DNA from: Qaidamihabitans albus
GTDB lineage: Bacteria; Actinomycetota; Actinomycetes; Mycobacteriales; Pseudonocardiaceae
Length of the DNA stretch: 64,000 nt
NCBI RefSeq assembly: GCF_016464705.1
Contig: NZ_JAEHOB010000002.1
Span: 372,001-436,000, forward strand
Direction: 5' to 3'
Position 1 is the first letter of the stretch, and each line of letters opens with the position of its first letter. The position numbers were made by a program, and so were the translations under genes. The notes below the pieces were generated by a model. That model worked only from the letters and a program-made list of their open reading frames with translations, did no database searches and was not told the DNA's origin. Positions 26,867 through 36,006 of this stretch are shown here, piece by piece.

Positions 26867-27930
26867 TGAGAGGCCGTGCTCTGGTCGCGGGGGTCGCGCT
26901 GTGCGCCGTGACCGCGGCCTGCTCCCCCGGCGAGTTCACCGGCATCCACGACCTGCCGCTGCCCGGCGGCGCCGACCTCGGCGACGACCCGTACCGCGTC
27001 ACCGTCCAGTTCGACGACGTGCTCGACCTCGTCCCGCATGCCGCCGTGAAGGTCAACGACGTTCCGGTCGGAACCGTCGAGTCGATCGGCCTCGGCGGTG
27101 CGCGGGACTGGACCGCGGAGGCCGTGCTTGCGGTCAACGGTGACGTCGAGCTGCCCGCCGACGCGGTGGCCAACGTGCGGCAGTCGAGCCTGCTCGGCGA
27201 GAAGTTCGTCGAGCTGGCCGCACCCCACCGCGAGCCGGGCGAGGAGCGGGCCCGGCTCGCCGACGGCGCACTCATCCCGGTCTCCCGCACCAACCGGCAC
27301 CCCGAGATCGAGGAGGTGTTCGGCGCGCTCTCGCTGCTGCTCAACGGTGGCGGCATCGGGCAGCTGCAGACGATCAACCGGGAGCTGTCGAACGTGCTGA
27401 CCGGAAACGAGGAGCGGATCAGGTCGTTCCTCTCCGGCGTCGACGAGCTGGTGTCCAACCTGGACTCGCACCGCGGCGAGATCACCGCCGCGCTGGACGG
27501 CCTCAACCGGCTCGCGTCCACGCTGGCCGGCCGCGAGGAGCAGATCTCCGCCGCGCTGACCGAGCTGACGCCGGGGCTGCGGGCCCTGAGCGAGCAGCGC
27601 GGCGCGCTGGTGACGATGCTGCAGTCGCTCGACGAGCTCTCGACGGTGGCCGTCGACACGATCGAGCGGAGCAGGCGGGACATGGTCGCCGACCTGGAGG
27701 CGCTCGCCCCGATCCTGCGCAGGCTGGCCGACGCGGGCCAGGACCTGCCCCGGGCGCTGGAGATCCTGCCCACCTTCCCGTTCACCGATGCCGTCCTCGA
27801 CGCCGTCGAGGGCGACTACCTCAACGTGTTCATCACCATGAAGCCGGATCCCGGCTTCACCGAGCCGCTGCCGCCGCTGCCGGTGCCGCCGGTGGACGGT
27901 GACGGTGATGGTGACGGAGGCTCGCCCTGA
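26866..27930 (+). CDS. mceE: Mce-family lipoprotein MceE (LprK-like)
   Basis: 354 aa. Signal peptide ends in a lipobox VTAAC (Cys ~19), so this subunit is lipid-anchored, as MceE/LprK is in mycobacteria. The MCE domain follows (YRVTVQFDDVLDLVPHAAVKVNDVPVGTVE...LLGEKFVELAAP). The C-terminus ends in a Pro stretch and a DGDGDGDGG repeat. ATG 26866 shares one base with the mceD stop (TGATG). Confidence 0.95.
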   Translation: MRGRALVAGVALCAVTAACSPGEFTGIHDLPLPGGADLGDDPYRVTVQFDDVLDLVPHAAVKVNDVPVGTVESIGLGGARDWTAEAVLAVNGDVELPADAVANVRQSSLLGEKFVELAAPHREPGEERARLADGALIPVSRTNRHPEIEEVFGALSLLLNGGGIGQLQTINRELSNVLTGNEERIRSFLSGVDELVSNLDSHRGEITAALDGLNRLASTLAGREEQISAALTELTPGLRALSEQRGALVTMLQSLDELSTVAVDTIERSRRDMVADLEALAPILRRLADAGQDLPRALEILPTFPFTDAVLDAVEGDYLNVFITMKPDPGFTEPLPPLPVPPVDGDGDGDGGSP

Positions 27931-29129
27931 TGCTCACCACGAGAATCCGCGTCCAGGTCGTCGCCTTCGTGGTCGTCGCGCTGACCACGGTCGCGTTCGT
28001 CGGCGCGAACTACGCCGGCCTGGGCAGGCTGTTCGGCGGCGGCGAGTACGTGGTGCGGCTCCAGCTCGACGACGGCGGCGGCCTGTTCACCAACGGGGAG
28101 GTCACCTACCGCGGGGTCGCGGTCGGCCGCGTGGGCGAGCTACGGCTCACCGACGACGGCATGGAGGCGGACCTGCTCATCGAGGACTCCGCGCGGGTCC
28201 CGGTGAACTCGCGGGCGGTGGTGGCCAACCGGTCGGCGGTCGGCGAGCAGTACGTCGACCTGCAACCACGCACCGACGGCGGCCCGTTCCTCGGTGACGG
28301 CTCGGTCATCCGGCGCGAGCAGACGACGCTGCCGCTGCCGGTGGAGACGCTGCTGACGAACCTCAGCGCGTTCACCGGATCGGTGCCGACCGGCTCGCTG
28401 CGCACCGTCGTGGACGAGCTCTACGACGCGATGCACGACACGGGCCCGGATCTGCAGGTGCTGCTCGACTCCTCCACGTCGTTCACGCACACGGCGGCCG
28501 CGTACCTGCCGCAGACCTCGACGCTCATCGACGACAGCGCCACCGTGCTGCGCACACAGGCCGACTCGGCGCGGGCGTGGCGCTCCTTCGGCGAGAACGC
28601 GAAGCTGTTCGCCGCCGAGCTGGCCGGCGCCGACGGCGATCTGCGCGAACTGATCGGCACCGCACCGGGCGCAGCCACCCAGCTCAGCGGCCTGCTGGAG
28701 GACACGAACCCGGGCCTGTCGGTCGTCGTGGCGAACCTGCTGACGACGGCGCGGCTGTTCGAGTCGCGCGCCGCCGGGATGGAGCAGCTGTTCGTGACGC
28801 TGCCCAAGGCCGTGGCCGCCACCTCGGCGTCGATCACGCCGGACGGCGGCGAGCTGTCGCAGGCCCTGACGTTCTTCGAGCCGCCGCCGTGCGTCGACGG
28901 GTACGAGGGCACGCCCTACCGCAGGGGCGAGGACACCGGCCCTGCGACGTTCAACACGACGGCCGCGTGCACGCTGCCCCGCGGGGACCGGCGGTCGGTG
29001 CGCGGCTCGCAGCATGCGCCCAGGGGTGGGGTGCCGGACGTGGCGGTGCCCGGTTCGGGGCCGCTCGCGGCCCCCGCCCTGCCGGCGGTGGCGACCACGC
29101 TGGAGGAGCTGCTGTGGCCGACCGGTTGA
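27930..29129 (+). CDS. mceF: Mce-family protein MceF
   Basis: 399 aa. Anchor VVAFVVVALTTVAFVGANYAG, MCE domain (YVVRLQLDDGGGLFTNGEVTYRGVAVGRVGEL...AVGEQYVDLQP), helical region and a Pro/Ala-rich tail containing two Cys (PPCVDG, AACTLP). ATG 27930 overlaps the mceE stop by one base. Last of the six MCE subunits. Confidence 0.94.
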   Translation: MLTTRIRVQVVAFVVVALTTVAFVGANYAGLGRLFGGGEYVVRLQLDDGGGLFTNGEVTYRGVAVGRVGELRLTDDGMEADLLIEDSARVPVNSRAVVANRSAVGEQYVDLQPRTDGGPFLGDGSVIRREQTTLPLPVETLLTNLSAFTGSVPTGSLRTVVDELYDAMHDTGPDLQVLLDSSTSFTHTAAAYLPQTSTLIDDSATVLRTQADSARAWRSFGENAKLFAAELAGADGDLRELIGTAPGAATQLSGLLEDTNPGLSVVVANLLTTARLFESRAAGMEQLFVTLPKAVAATSASITPDGGELSQALTFFEPPPCVDGYEGTPYRRGEDTGPATFNTTAACTLPRGDRRSVRGSQHAPRGGVPDVAVPGSGPLAAPALPAVATTLEELLWPTG

Positions 29130-29626
29130 CCCGCGCGGCGATCGCCGCGCTCGGCGCCGCCGCCGCGTTCGCGGGATGGGCGGGCTGGTTCTGGTTCGAC
29201 GCCGCCCACGACGAGGCGCTGGCGCACGCCGCCATGCGGGACGCCGCGCTGGACGCGGGCCGGGAGCACGTCGCCCGGCTCACCACGCTGGACCACAACG
29301 ACGTGGACGCCGGCATCGACCGCTGGCTTGCGGTATCCACCGGGGCACTGCGCGACGAGCTCGCCGGCACCGGCGAGGACACGAAGCGGGCGCTGCGCGA
29401 GGGCGGCACGGTGGCCACCGGCGAGGTCCTCGACGCGGCGATCAGCGAGCTCGACCCGGCCGCGGGGACCGCGCGCATGCTGGTGTCGGTGGAGATCACG
29501 ACCAGCGGCGGCAATGGCGGCGAACCGGCGACCACCCGCAACCGGTTCACCGCGCAGCTGCGGCAGACCGGCGAGGGCTGGAAGCTCAGCGCGCTCGACC
29601 AGGTCCCGGTGGGAGGCGGCGGATGA
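29114..29626 (+). CDS. Mce-associated membrane protein 1
   Basis: 170 aa. One N-terminal transmembrane helix (AIAALGAAAAFAGWAGWFWF) followed by an NTF2-like domain (TLDHNDVDAGIDRWLAVSTGALRDEL, ...GWKLSALDQVPVG), the layout of Mas proteins that stabilise Mce complexes. GTG 29114 overlaps mceF by 16 nt and has GGAGGAG 5 nt before it; TTG 29126 is a possible alternative. Confidence 0.85.
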   Translation: MADRLTRAAIAALGAAAAFAGWAGWFWFDAAHDEALAHAAMRDAALDAGREHVARLTTLDHNDVDAGIDRWLAVSTGALRDELAGTGEDTKRALREGGTVATGEVLDAAISELDPAAGTARMLVSVEITTSGGNGGEPATTRNRFTAQLRQTGEGWKLSALDQVPVGGGG

Positions 29627-30153
29627 GACTCCGGATCAGGTTGCCGGTGCTGCTGTTCGCGGCCGCCCTCGTGCTGGCCGGCCTCGGCGCGTACTGCGTG
29701 CTGCAGGCACATGCCCTGCGCTCGGCGGAGTCGGCCCAGAACCGGGCGCTCGTGGCCGCCGAGGAGACCGCCGAGGTGAGCGCGTCGGTGACCCACACGC
29801 TGAACAAGGTGCTCTCGTACTCCTTCGACGAGACGGCGGCGACCGAGCGGGCGGCGCAACGGCTGCTGCGCGGGCAGGCCGGGGAGAGTTACGAGCGGCT
29901 GTTCACCCGGGTGCGGGAGCTGGCGCCGGAGCAGCGGCTGGTGGTGACCACCCGGGTGGTCGGCGCCGCGGTGCAATCGCTGATCGGCGACCGGGCGCGG
30001 GTACTCGTCTTCCTCGACCAGTCGGCGAGCAGGGCGGGCGAGGGCCCCGGCGTGTCGGCCGCACAGCTGCTGGTGACGGCGGAACGCGAAGGCTCGGACG
30101 AGGACGGGAGCTCGGGCGAGGGCTGGGTCATCACCGCACTGGAGCCCCGCTAG
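29623..30153 (+). CDS. Mce-associated membrane protein 2
   Basis: 176 aa. Membrane helix LPVLLFAAALVLAGLGAYCVL then an NTF2-like domain (TLNKVLSYSFDETAATERAAQRLLRGQAGESYERLF...VLVFLDQSA). Same family as the preceding gene. ATG 29623 overlaps it by ATGA. It closes the operon; palindrome copy C lies 6 nt beyond its TAG stop. Confidence 0.85.
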   Translation: MRLRIRLPVLLFAAALVLAGLGAYCVLQAHALRSAESAQNRALVAAEETAEVSASVTHTLNKVLSYSFDETAATERAAQRLLRGQAGESYERLFTRVRELAPEQRLVVTTRVVGAAVQSLIGDRARVLVFLDQSASRAGEGPGVSAAQLLVTAEREGSDEDGSSGEGWVITALEPR

Positions 30154-30159
30154 CCGCCC

Positions 30160-30205
30160 CTCGTGAGTGCGCACACGAGTTAGAACACTGTTACGCACTC
30201 ACGAG
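30160..30205. repeat. 46-bp palindromic element, copy C
   Basis: CTCGTGAGTGCGCAC...TACGCACTCACGAG with core GTTAGAAC. It is identical over all 46 bp to copy D read in reverse complement. It lies between the convergent mce operon and PucR gene, 6 nt from both stops. Confidence 0.97.
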
Positions 30206-30211
30206 CCGGGG

Positions 30212-31450
30212 CTACGTGCGCGACCGTTGTGCGGGCAGTGTCCCGGTGTAGCGAACGGCGGTCGCCGTTCCGGCCCGCAGGGCGAGCTCCAGCTCGAACC
30301 GCGCGTCGGGATCGCGCAGGGCGCCGCCGAAGGTCGCCTCCAGCTGGCGCATCCGGTAGCGGACGGTCTGCGGGTGCACGGCCAGCCGCTCCGCCATGTC
30401 GACCACGCTGCCCTGGGCGTCCAGCCAGGCTCGCAGGGTCTCGATCATCCGGTCGCGCTGCTTGGTGGTGAGCCCCTCCAGCCTGGCCGCCAGCCGCTCA
30501 CGCAACTGGCCGAGCAGCGTCTCGTCGGAGTGCAGCAGCAGCGCGGGAAGGCAGTCGGCGGACCAGGTCACGCGGCGGTTCGGCAGCACCCCCTCGTCCA
30601 CGAGGACGAGCGTGCGGCGCGCCCAGCGCAGTGAGTCGGCGGCGGCGGTCAGCGGGGCGCCAGGGCCGATCGCGAGGCGGCATTCCGGCAGCGCGTCCTG
30701 CAGTGCGGCCAGGCGGGCGCTCGTCAGCTCGCCGGGCACCAGCAGGTGCGGATCAGGGCCACCGAGCTGGGTCAGGACGTCGTCGTCGAGCTCGGGCCTG
30801 CGGCGGGCGGCGACGCTGCTCAGCGGTTGCAGCGCGACCGGGGAGACGGTTCGCGGCACCGGCCAGCCGACCAGCTGCGCGAGCTCGGCGATCGCCTCGG
30901 CCGGCGCGGGCGGCCATTCCAGGATGAGCTGCAGCAGCCGGTGCCGCCAGGTCTGCAGGGCGCTCGCCGACCCGGCCTTGGCCTCCAGGTAGCCGTCGAG
31001 CGCCACCGAGGCCAGCTCGTCCATGAAGGCGAGCATCGAGTCGGCCAGCTGGGACATCACGGCCGAGGAGAGCCCGCTGCGGCGGCCCACCCGCATGATC
31101 CGCCGCCACGCCACCCTGGCCCCCACCCGGTACGCCGCCTGCAGGGTGTCCAGGCTGCGCCCCTCGCGCATCTCGTTCTGCCCGAGTCTTCGATGCACCT
31201 CGTGCGCGTGTTCCTTGGACACGGCCGGTTCGGCGATCTGCTCCACGAACAGCGTGATCGCGTGTTCCACCCCCGCCCGGATCGACCTGCCGTACGGCCC
31301 GTCGATGGGCCGCCGGTACTCCGGGATCAGTGCCCGGACCTCGCTGATGATCTCCTCGGTGAGGCTTTCCAGTTCCGGTCTCAGGATCTCGGCGAGCCGC
31401 CCCGGCAGCGCCACCGAGGTCGCGGAGTCGTCGAATACGCGCCCGGCCAC
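30212..31450 (-). CDS. PucR/CdaR-type transcriptional regulator
   Basis: 412 aa. N-terminal helical sensor domain (~20-150), central region, and the C-terminal PucR helix-turn-helix (LRAWLDAQGSVVDMAERLAVHPQTVRYRMRQLEATFG, ~355-390). GTG 31450 has AAGGAG 8 nt upstream and is preferred; an ATG at 31498 also lies in frame. It is convergent with the mce operon, so it could regulate lipid uptake, but no direct evidence is visible. Confidence 0.87.
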   Translation of the reverse strand: MAGRVFDDSATSVALPGRLAEILRPELESLTEEIISEVRALIPEYRRPIDGPYGRSIRAGVEHAITLFVEQIAEPAVSKEHAHEVHRRLGQNEMREGRSLDTLQAAYRVGARVAWRRIMRVGRRSGLSSAVMSQLADSMLAFMDELASVALDGYLEAKAGSASALQTWRHRLLQLILEWPPAPAEAIAELAQLVGWPVPRTVSPVALQPLSSVAARRRPELDDDVLTQLGGPDPHLLVPGELTSARLAALQDALPECRLAIGPGAPLTAAADSLRWARRTLVLVDEGVLPNRRVTWSADCLPALLLHSDETLLGQLRERLAARLEGLTTKQRDRMIETLRAWLDAQGSVVDMAERLAVHPQTVRYRMRQLEATFGGALRDPDARFELELALRAGTATAVRYTGTLPAQRSRT

Positions 31451-31610
31451 AGTCACAGCTCCTTCCCCGCAGTCGTCGAGGGGTGATACCGGACACATCG
31501 AAAGCGAGCGCCGAAATGTATCACCCGGGCAGCAAAAGACCGGCCCAATACGCGAGGAGTGACAAAGTCCCGGAAGACGGCACGCAACGGCGTGACAGAA
31601 ATCCGCGCTG

Positions 31611-32453
31611 TCAATCCGCCAGAAGTCGGCCGAGGGCCTCCAGGATCGGCACCAGCGGCCTGACCTCGTCCGGCTCCCTGGCGACGCACTCGGCGACGCA
31701 CGCCCCGACGACCTCGATGCCGCCGGGCCCGGCCAGTGCCTCCAGAGCCGCCGCGAGCTCGCCGATGCCCAGCCCGCCGGGCTCGGGGTAGTCGGTCGCG
31801 GCGAACTCGCCCGGGTCGAGCACGTCGAGATCGACGTGCACGTACACGCGGCGGGCGCCCGTCGCCTCAACGGCGGCCGTGACCCGGCCCGGCTCCCCGG
31901 CCGCTGTCACCGGCACGTGCCGCACGAGCCCGTCGTCAGCGGCCCGGCGTTCGGCGGGGTCGAACGCGCGGGTGCCGACCAGCACCGCCCGGCCGGGGGC
32001 GAGCGCGGGTGCCGCGGCGAACTCCGGATCTCCCTCGCCGAACAGTGAGCGCAGCACCATCCCGTGGAACGCACCGGACGGCGAGCTGTCGGCGGTGTTG
32101 AGGTCGGCGTGCGCGTCGAACCACGCCACGCCGAGCGACTCGCCGTAGCGGTAGCGCGCGACACCGGCCGGGACGAGGTCGACGGCGCAGTCGCCGCCGA
32201 TCGTGAGCACCTTGCCCTCCGGCGCCTCCAGCGCCGCGAGCTGGGCGTCCCGGTTACGCAAGAGCGCGGCCCTGTTGGCTATACCGTCCACTATGGATGG
32301 TGCAGGCGATTCACCGGTGTCGACGGGCACCTGGCGCACCGGCGCGCCCAGCACCTCACCGGCCAGCGCAGCCACCAGCCGGCAGCCTTCCGGCAACAAC
32401 CCGGCGTTCGGGGTCAGCGCACCCTGCCGCTGCGGCACCGCGTGGATCAGCAT
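31611..32453 (-). CDS. Arginase/agmatinase-family (ureohydrolase) protein
   Basis: 280 aa. Metal-binding motifs: GGDCAVDLV, FDAHADLN and HVDLDVLDP. The first motif reads GGDC where arginases have GGDH, so a Mn-liganding His is replaced by Cys; the other ligands are kept. It may hydrolyse a guanidino substrate or be an altered paralogue. It is 28 nt downstream of pyc. ATG 32453 is preferred to GTG 32456. Confidence 0.8.
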   Translation of the reverse strand: MLIHAVPQRQGALTPNAGLLPEGCRLVAALAGEVLGAPVRQVPVDTGESPAPSIVDGIANRAALLRNRDAQLAALEAPEGKVLTIGGDCAVDLVPAGVARYRYGESLGVAWFDAHADLNTADSSPSGAFHGMVLRSLFGEGDPEFAAAPALAPGRAVLVGTRAFDPAERRAADDGLVRHVPVTAAGEPGRVTAAVEATGARRVYVHVDLDVLDPGEFAATDYPEPGGLGIGELAAALEALAGPGGIEVVGACVAECVAREPDEVRPLVPILEALGRLLAD

Positions 32454-32481
32454 CACGGCACCCTAGCGCGGCAGGTGGCGC

Positions 32482-35400
32482 TCATTCCAGGACGATGAGG
32501 AGGTCGCCGCCCTCCACCTGCTGCACCGAGTTGATGGCCAGCCGTTGCACGGTGCCGCCCTCCTGGGCCGTGATCGCCGCCTCCATCTTCATCGCCTCGA
32601 TCGTGGCCACCGTCGCGCCAGCCTCGATGGTGTCGCCCTCGGCCACGTTCGCCGTCACCACGCCGGCGAACGGCGCGGCGACGTGCTTGAGGTTGTTCTT
32701 GTCCGCCTTCTCCTTCGCGGGCAGGTCCGAGGCCACCGACCGGTCGCGCACCTGGATCGGCCGCAACTGGCCGTTCAGCGTCGACATCACCGTGCGCACC
32801 CCGCGCTCGTCCGCCTCGCCGATCGCCTCCAGCTCGATGAGCAGCCGCACTCCCGGTTCGAGGTCGACCGCGTACTCCTCCCCCGGCCGCAACCCGTAGA
32901 AGAAGTCCTTGCTCGGCAGCACGCTGGTGTCGCCGTATGCCTCGCGGTGCGCCTCGAACTCCTTGGTGGGCCCGGGGAACAGCAGCCGGTTCAGCGCCGT
33001 GCGGCGGTCGCTCACGAGCTCCGCACGGTCCTCCGCCGACAACGACGCCACCGGCCTGGCCTCCGACCGGCCCGCCAGTGCCTTGCTGCGGAACGGCTCC
33101 GGCCAGCCACCCGGCGGGTCACCCAGCTCGCCGCGCAGGAAACCGATGACCGAGTCCGGGATGTCGAACTTGCCCGGCTCCGCCTCGAACTCCTCGGGGG
33201 AGACGCCCGCGCCGACGAGGTGCAGCGCGAGGTCGCCGACCACCTTCGACGACGGCGTCACCTTGACCAGGTGGCCGAGGATCCGGTCGGCGGCGGCGTA
33301 CATCGCCTCGATGTCCTCGAACCGGTCCCCCAGCCCGAGCGCGCGTGCCTGCGTGCGCAGGTTGGAGAGCTGGCCGCCGGGGATCTCGTGGTGGTAGACG
33401 CGCCCGGTGGGCGAGGCGAGCCCGGCCTCGAACGGCGCGTAGATCTTGCGCACGATCTCCCAGTACGGCTCCAGCTCACCGATCGCCTGCAGGTCCAGGC
33501 CGGTGGGCCGCTCGGAGTAGTCGGTGGCCGCCACGATCGCCGAAAGCGACGGCTGCGACGTCGTGCCCGCCATCGAAGCCACCGCGCCGTCCACCGCGTC
33601 CGCTCCGGCGTCGATCGCGGCGAGGTAGGTGCCGAGCTGGCCACCGGCCGTGTCGTGCGTGTGGATGTGCACCGGCAGGTCGAACTCCCTGCGCAGCGCG
33701 GTGACCAGCTTGGCTGCCGCGGGCGCCCGCAGCAGCCCGGCCATGTCCTTGATCGCGAGCACGTGCGCGCCCGCGCCGACGATCTGCTCGGCGAGCTTGA
33801 GGTAGTAGTCGAGCGTGTAGACCTTCTCGGCCGGGTCGGACAGGTCCGAGGTGTAGCACAGCGCCACCTCGGCGACGGCCGATCCGGTCGCGCGCACGGC
33901 GTCGATCGCCGGGCGCATCTGCTCGACGTCGTTGAGCGCGTCGAAGATCCGGAAGATGTCGATGCCGGTCGCGGTCGCCTCCTCGACGAAGGCGTCGGTC
34001 ACCTCGGTCGGGTACGGCGTGTACCCGACGGTGTTGCGCCCGCGCAGCAGCATCTGCAGGCAGATGTTCGGCATGGTCTCGCGCAGCGCGGCCAGCCGCT
34101 CCCACGGGTCCTCGGCGAGGAAACGCAGCGCGACGTCGTAGGTCGCGCCACCCCAGCACTCGACCGAGAGCAGCTGCGGCACCGTGCGCGCGACGACCGG
34201 GGCGATGGCGAGCAGGTCCTTCGTGCGCACCCGGGTGGCCAGCAGCGACTGGTGCGCGTCGCGGAAGGTGGTGTCGGTGACGCCGATGTGCGGGGCGTCC
34301 CGCAGCCAGCGCGCGAAGCCCTCCGGGCCCAGTTCGGTGAGCCGCTGCTTCGATCCGGCGGGTGGCTCGCCCGCGGGTCGCGCGGGCACCTTCGCATCGG
34401 GGTCGATCAGCCGTGGCCGCTCGCCGTTGGGCTTGTTCACCGTCACGTCGGCGAGGTAGGTCAGCAGCCGGGTACCGCGGTCGGCAGAGTGCCGCGCGGT
34501 CAGCAGGTGCGGGCGCTCCTCGATGAACGCCGTGGTGACCCGGCCCTCCTGGAAGTCCGGGTCGTCGAGCACCGCCTGCAGGAACGGGATGTTCGTGGCC
34601 ACCCCGCGGATGCGGAACTCGGCGACCGCGCGCCGCGCCCGGCCCACCGCGGTCTTGAAGTCGCGGCCCCGGCAGGTCAGCTTGACCAGCATCGAGTCGA
34701 AGTGCGCGCTGATCTCGGTGCCGGAGAACGCCGTGCCGCCGTCGAGCCGGATGCCCGAGCCACCCGGCGAGCGGTAGGCGCTGATCATCCCGGTGTCCGG
34801 GCGGAAGCCGTTGGCCGGATCCTCGGTGGTGATGCGGCACTGCAGCGCGGCGCCGCGCAGGTAGACCTGGTCCTGGTGGAGCGCCAGGTCGGCCAGTGTC
34901 TCCCCGGACGCGATCCGCAGCTGGGACTGCACCAGGTCGACGTCGGTGACCTCCTCGGTCACCGTGTGCTCGACCTGGATGCGGGGGTTCATCTCGATGA
35001 AGACGTGGTTGCCGTCGCGGTCGAGCAGGAACTCGACGGTGCCCGCGTTGCGGTAGCCGATCTGCCGGGCGAAGCGGACGGCGTCCTCGCAGATCCGTTC
35101 CCGCAGTTCCGGATCGAGGTTCGGGGCCGGAGCCAGCTCGATGACCTTCTGGTGGCGGCGCTGCACCGAGCAGTCGCGCTCGAAGAGGTGGATGACCTCG
35201 CCCGTTCCGTCGGCCAGGATCTGCACCTCGATGTGCCGGGGTTCCACGACGGCCTTCTCCAGGAACACCGTGGGGTCGCCGAACGCCGACTCGGCCTCGC
35301 GGGCGGCGGCCTCGATCGACTCGCGCAGCGTGGCCGCGTTCTCCACCCGGCGCATCCCGCGCCCGCCGCCGCCGGCGACGGCCTTGACGAAGAGCGGGAA

Positions 35401-35856
35401 GCCGAGCTGCTCCGCGTCGGCCACCAGTGTGTCCACATCGGAGGACGGCGCGGAGGAGCCGAGCACGGGAACGCCCGCGGCCCTGGCCGCGGCCACGGCA
35501 CGCGCCTTGTTACCGGTCAGTTCGAGGATCTCGGCGCTCGGCCCGACGAAGGTGATCCCGGCCTCCTCGCAGGCGCGGGCGAGATCCGGGTTCTCGGAGA
35601 GGAACCCGTAGCCGGGGTAGACGGCGTCGGCGCCCGACTGGCGGGCGGCCCGGACGATCTCCTCGACGGAGAGGTAGGCGCGCACGGGATGTCCCTGCTC
35701 GCCGATCTCGTACGCCTCGTCCGCCTTCAGCCGGTGCAGCGAGTTGCGGTCCTCGTGCGGGAACACCGCGACCGTTCCGGCGCCCAGTTCGTAGGCGGCG
35801 CGGAACGCGCGGATGGCAATCTCACCACGGTTGGCGACGAGCACCTTGCGGAACAT
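32482..35856 (-). CDS. pyc: Pyruvate carboxylase
   Basis: 1124 aa, a full-length single-chain enzyme (ATP + bicarbonate + pyruvate to oxaloacetate, anaplerosis). Domains in order: biotin carboxylase (MFRKVLVANRGEIA, ATP-grasp GGGGRGMRRV, EMNPRIQVEHTVTEEV), carboxyltransferase (GVTDTTFRDAHQSLLATRVRT, AIKDMAGLL), and biotin carrier with the biotinylated lysine in EAMKMEA near the C-terminus. It corresponds to mycobacterial pca (Rv2967c). An open frame of 1140 codons on the opposite strand is a composition artefact. Confidence 0.98.
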   Translation of the reverse strand: MFRKVLVANRGEIAIRAFRAAYELGAGTVAVFPHEDRNSLHRLKADEAYEIGEQGHPVRAYLSVEEIVRAARQSGADAVYPGYGFLSENPDLARACEEAGITFVGPSAEILELTGNKARAVAAARAAGVPVLGSSAPSSDVDTLVADAEQLGFPLFVKAVAGGGGRGMRRVENAATLRESIEAAAREAESAFGDPTVFLEKAVVEPRHIEVQILADGTGEVIHLFERDCSVQRRHQKVIELAPAPNLDPELRERICEDAVRFARQIGYRNAGTVEFLLDRDGNHVFIEMNPRIQVEHTVTEEVTDVDLVQSQLRIASGETLADLALHQDQVYLRGAALQCRITTEDPANGFRPDTGMISAYRSPGGSGIRLDGGTAFSGTEISAHFDSMLVKLTCRGRDFKTAVGRARRAVAEFRIRGVATNIPFLQAVLDDPDFQEGRVTTAFIEERPHLLTARHSADRGTRLLTYLADVTVNKPNGERPRLIDPDAKVPARPAGEPPAGSKQRLTELGPEGFARWLRDAPHIGVTDTTFRDAHQSLLATRVRTKDLLAIAPVVARTVPQLLSVECWGGATYDVALRFLAEDPWERLAALRETMPNICLQMLLRGRNTVGYTPYPTEVTDAFVEEATATGIDIFRIFDALNDVEQMRPAIDAVRATGSAVAEVALCYTSDLSDPAEKVYTLDYYLKLAEQIVGAGAHVLAIKDMAGLLRAPAAAKLVTALRREFDLPVHIHTHDTAGGQLGTYLAAIDAGADAVDGAVASMAGTTSQPSLSAIVAATDYSERPTGLDLQAIGELEPYWEIVRKIYAPFEAGLASPTGRVYHHEIPGGQLSNLRTQARALGLGDRFEDIEAMYAAADRILGHLVKVTPSSKVVGDLALHLVGAGVSPEEFEAEPGKFDIPDSVIGFLRGELGDPPGGWPEPFRSKALAGRSEARPVASLSAEDRAELVSDRRTALNRLLFPGPTKEFEAHREAYGDTSVLPSKDFFYGLRPGEEYAVDLEPGVRLLIELEAIGEADERGVRTVMSTLNGQLRPIQVRDRSVASDLPAKEKADKNNLKHVAAPFAGVVTANVAEGDTIEAGATVATIEAMKMEAAITAQEGGTVQRLAINSVQQVEGGDLLIVLE

Positions 35857-35960
35857 GCCCGGTCCTTCCCTTTGTTCGGATCGGTAGCGTGGGCACGTTA
35901 CCTCGTTTCTCCCGCCCTCCGGGAGTTCACTCCCAAGTGCTGGACCTCACGTCCGCCCGC

Positions 35961-36006
35961 CTCGTGAGTGCGTAACAGTGTTCTAACTCGTGTGCGCACT
36001 CACGAG
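35961..36006. repeat. 46-bp palindromic element, copy D
   Basis: The exact reverse complement of copy C. Its right end (ACTCACGAG) contributes the TGA stop of the minus-strand subtilase gene. Confidence 0.97.

Noticed and set aside
32545-35967. 1140-codon open frame opposite pyruvate carboxylase
   Set aside because: Antisense to a full-length conserved enzyme; arises from high GC codon bias, with no signal, motifs or RBS.
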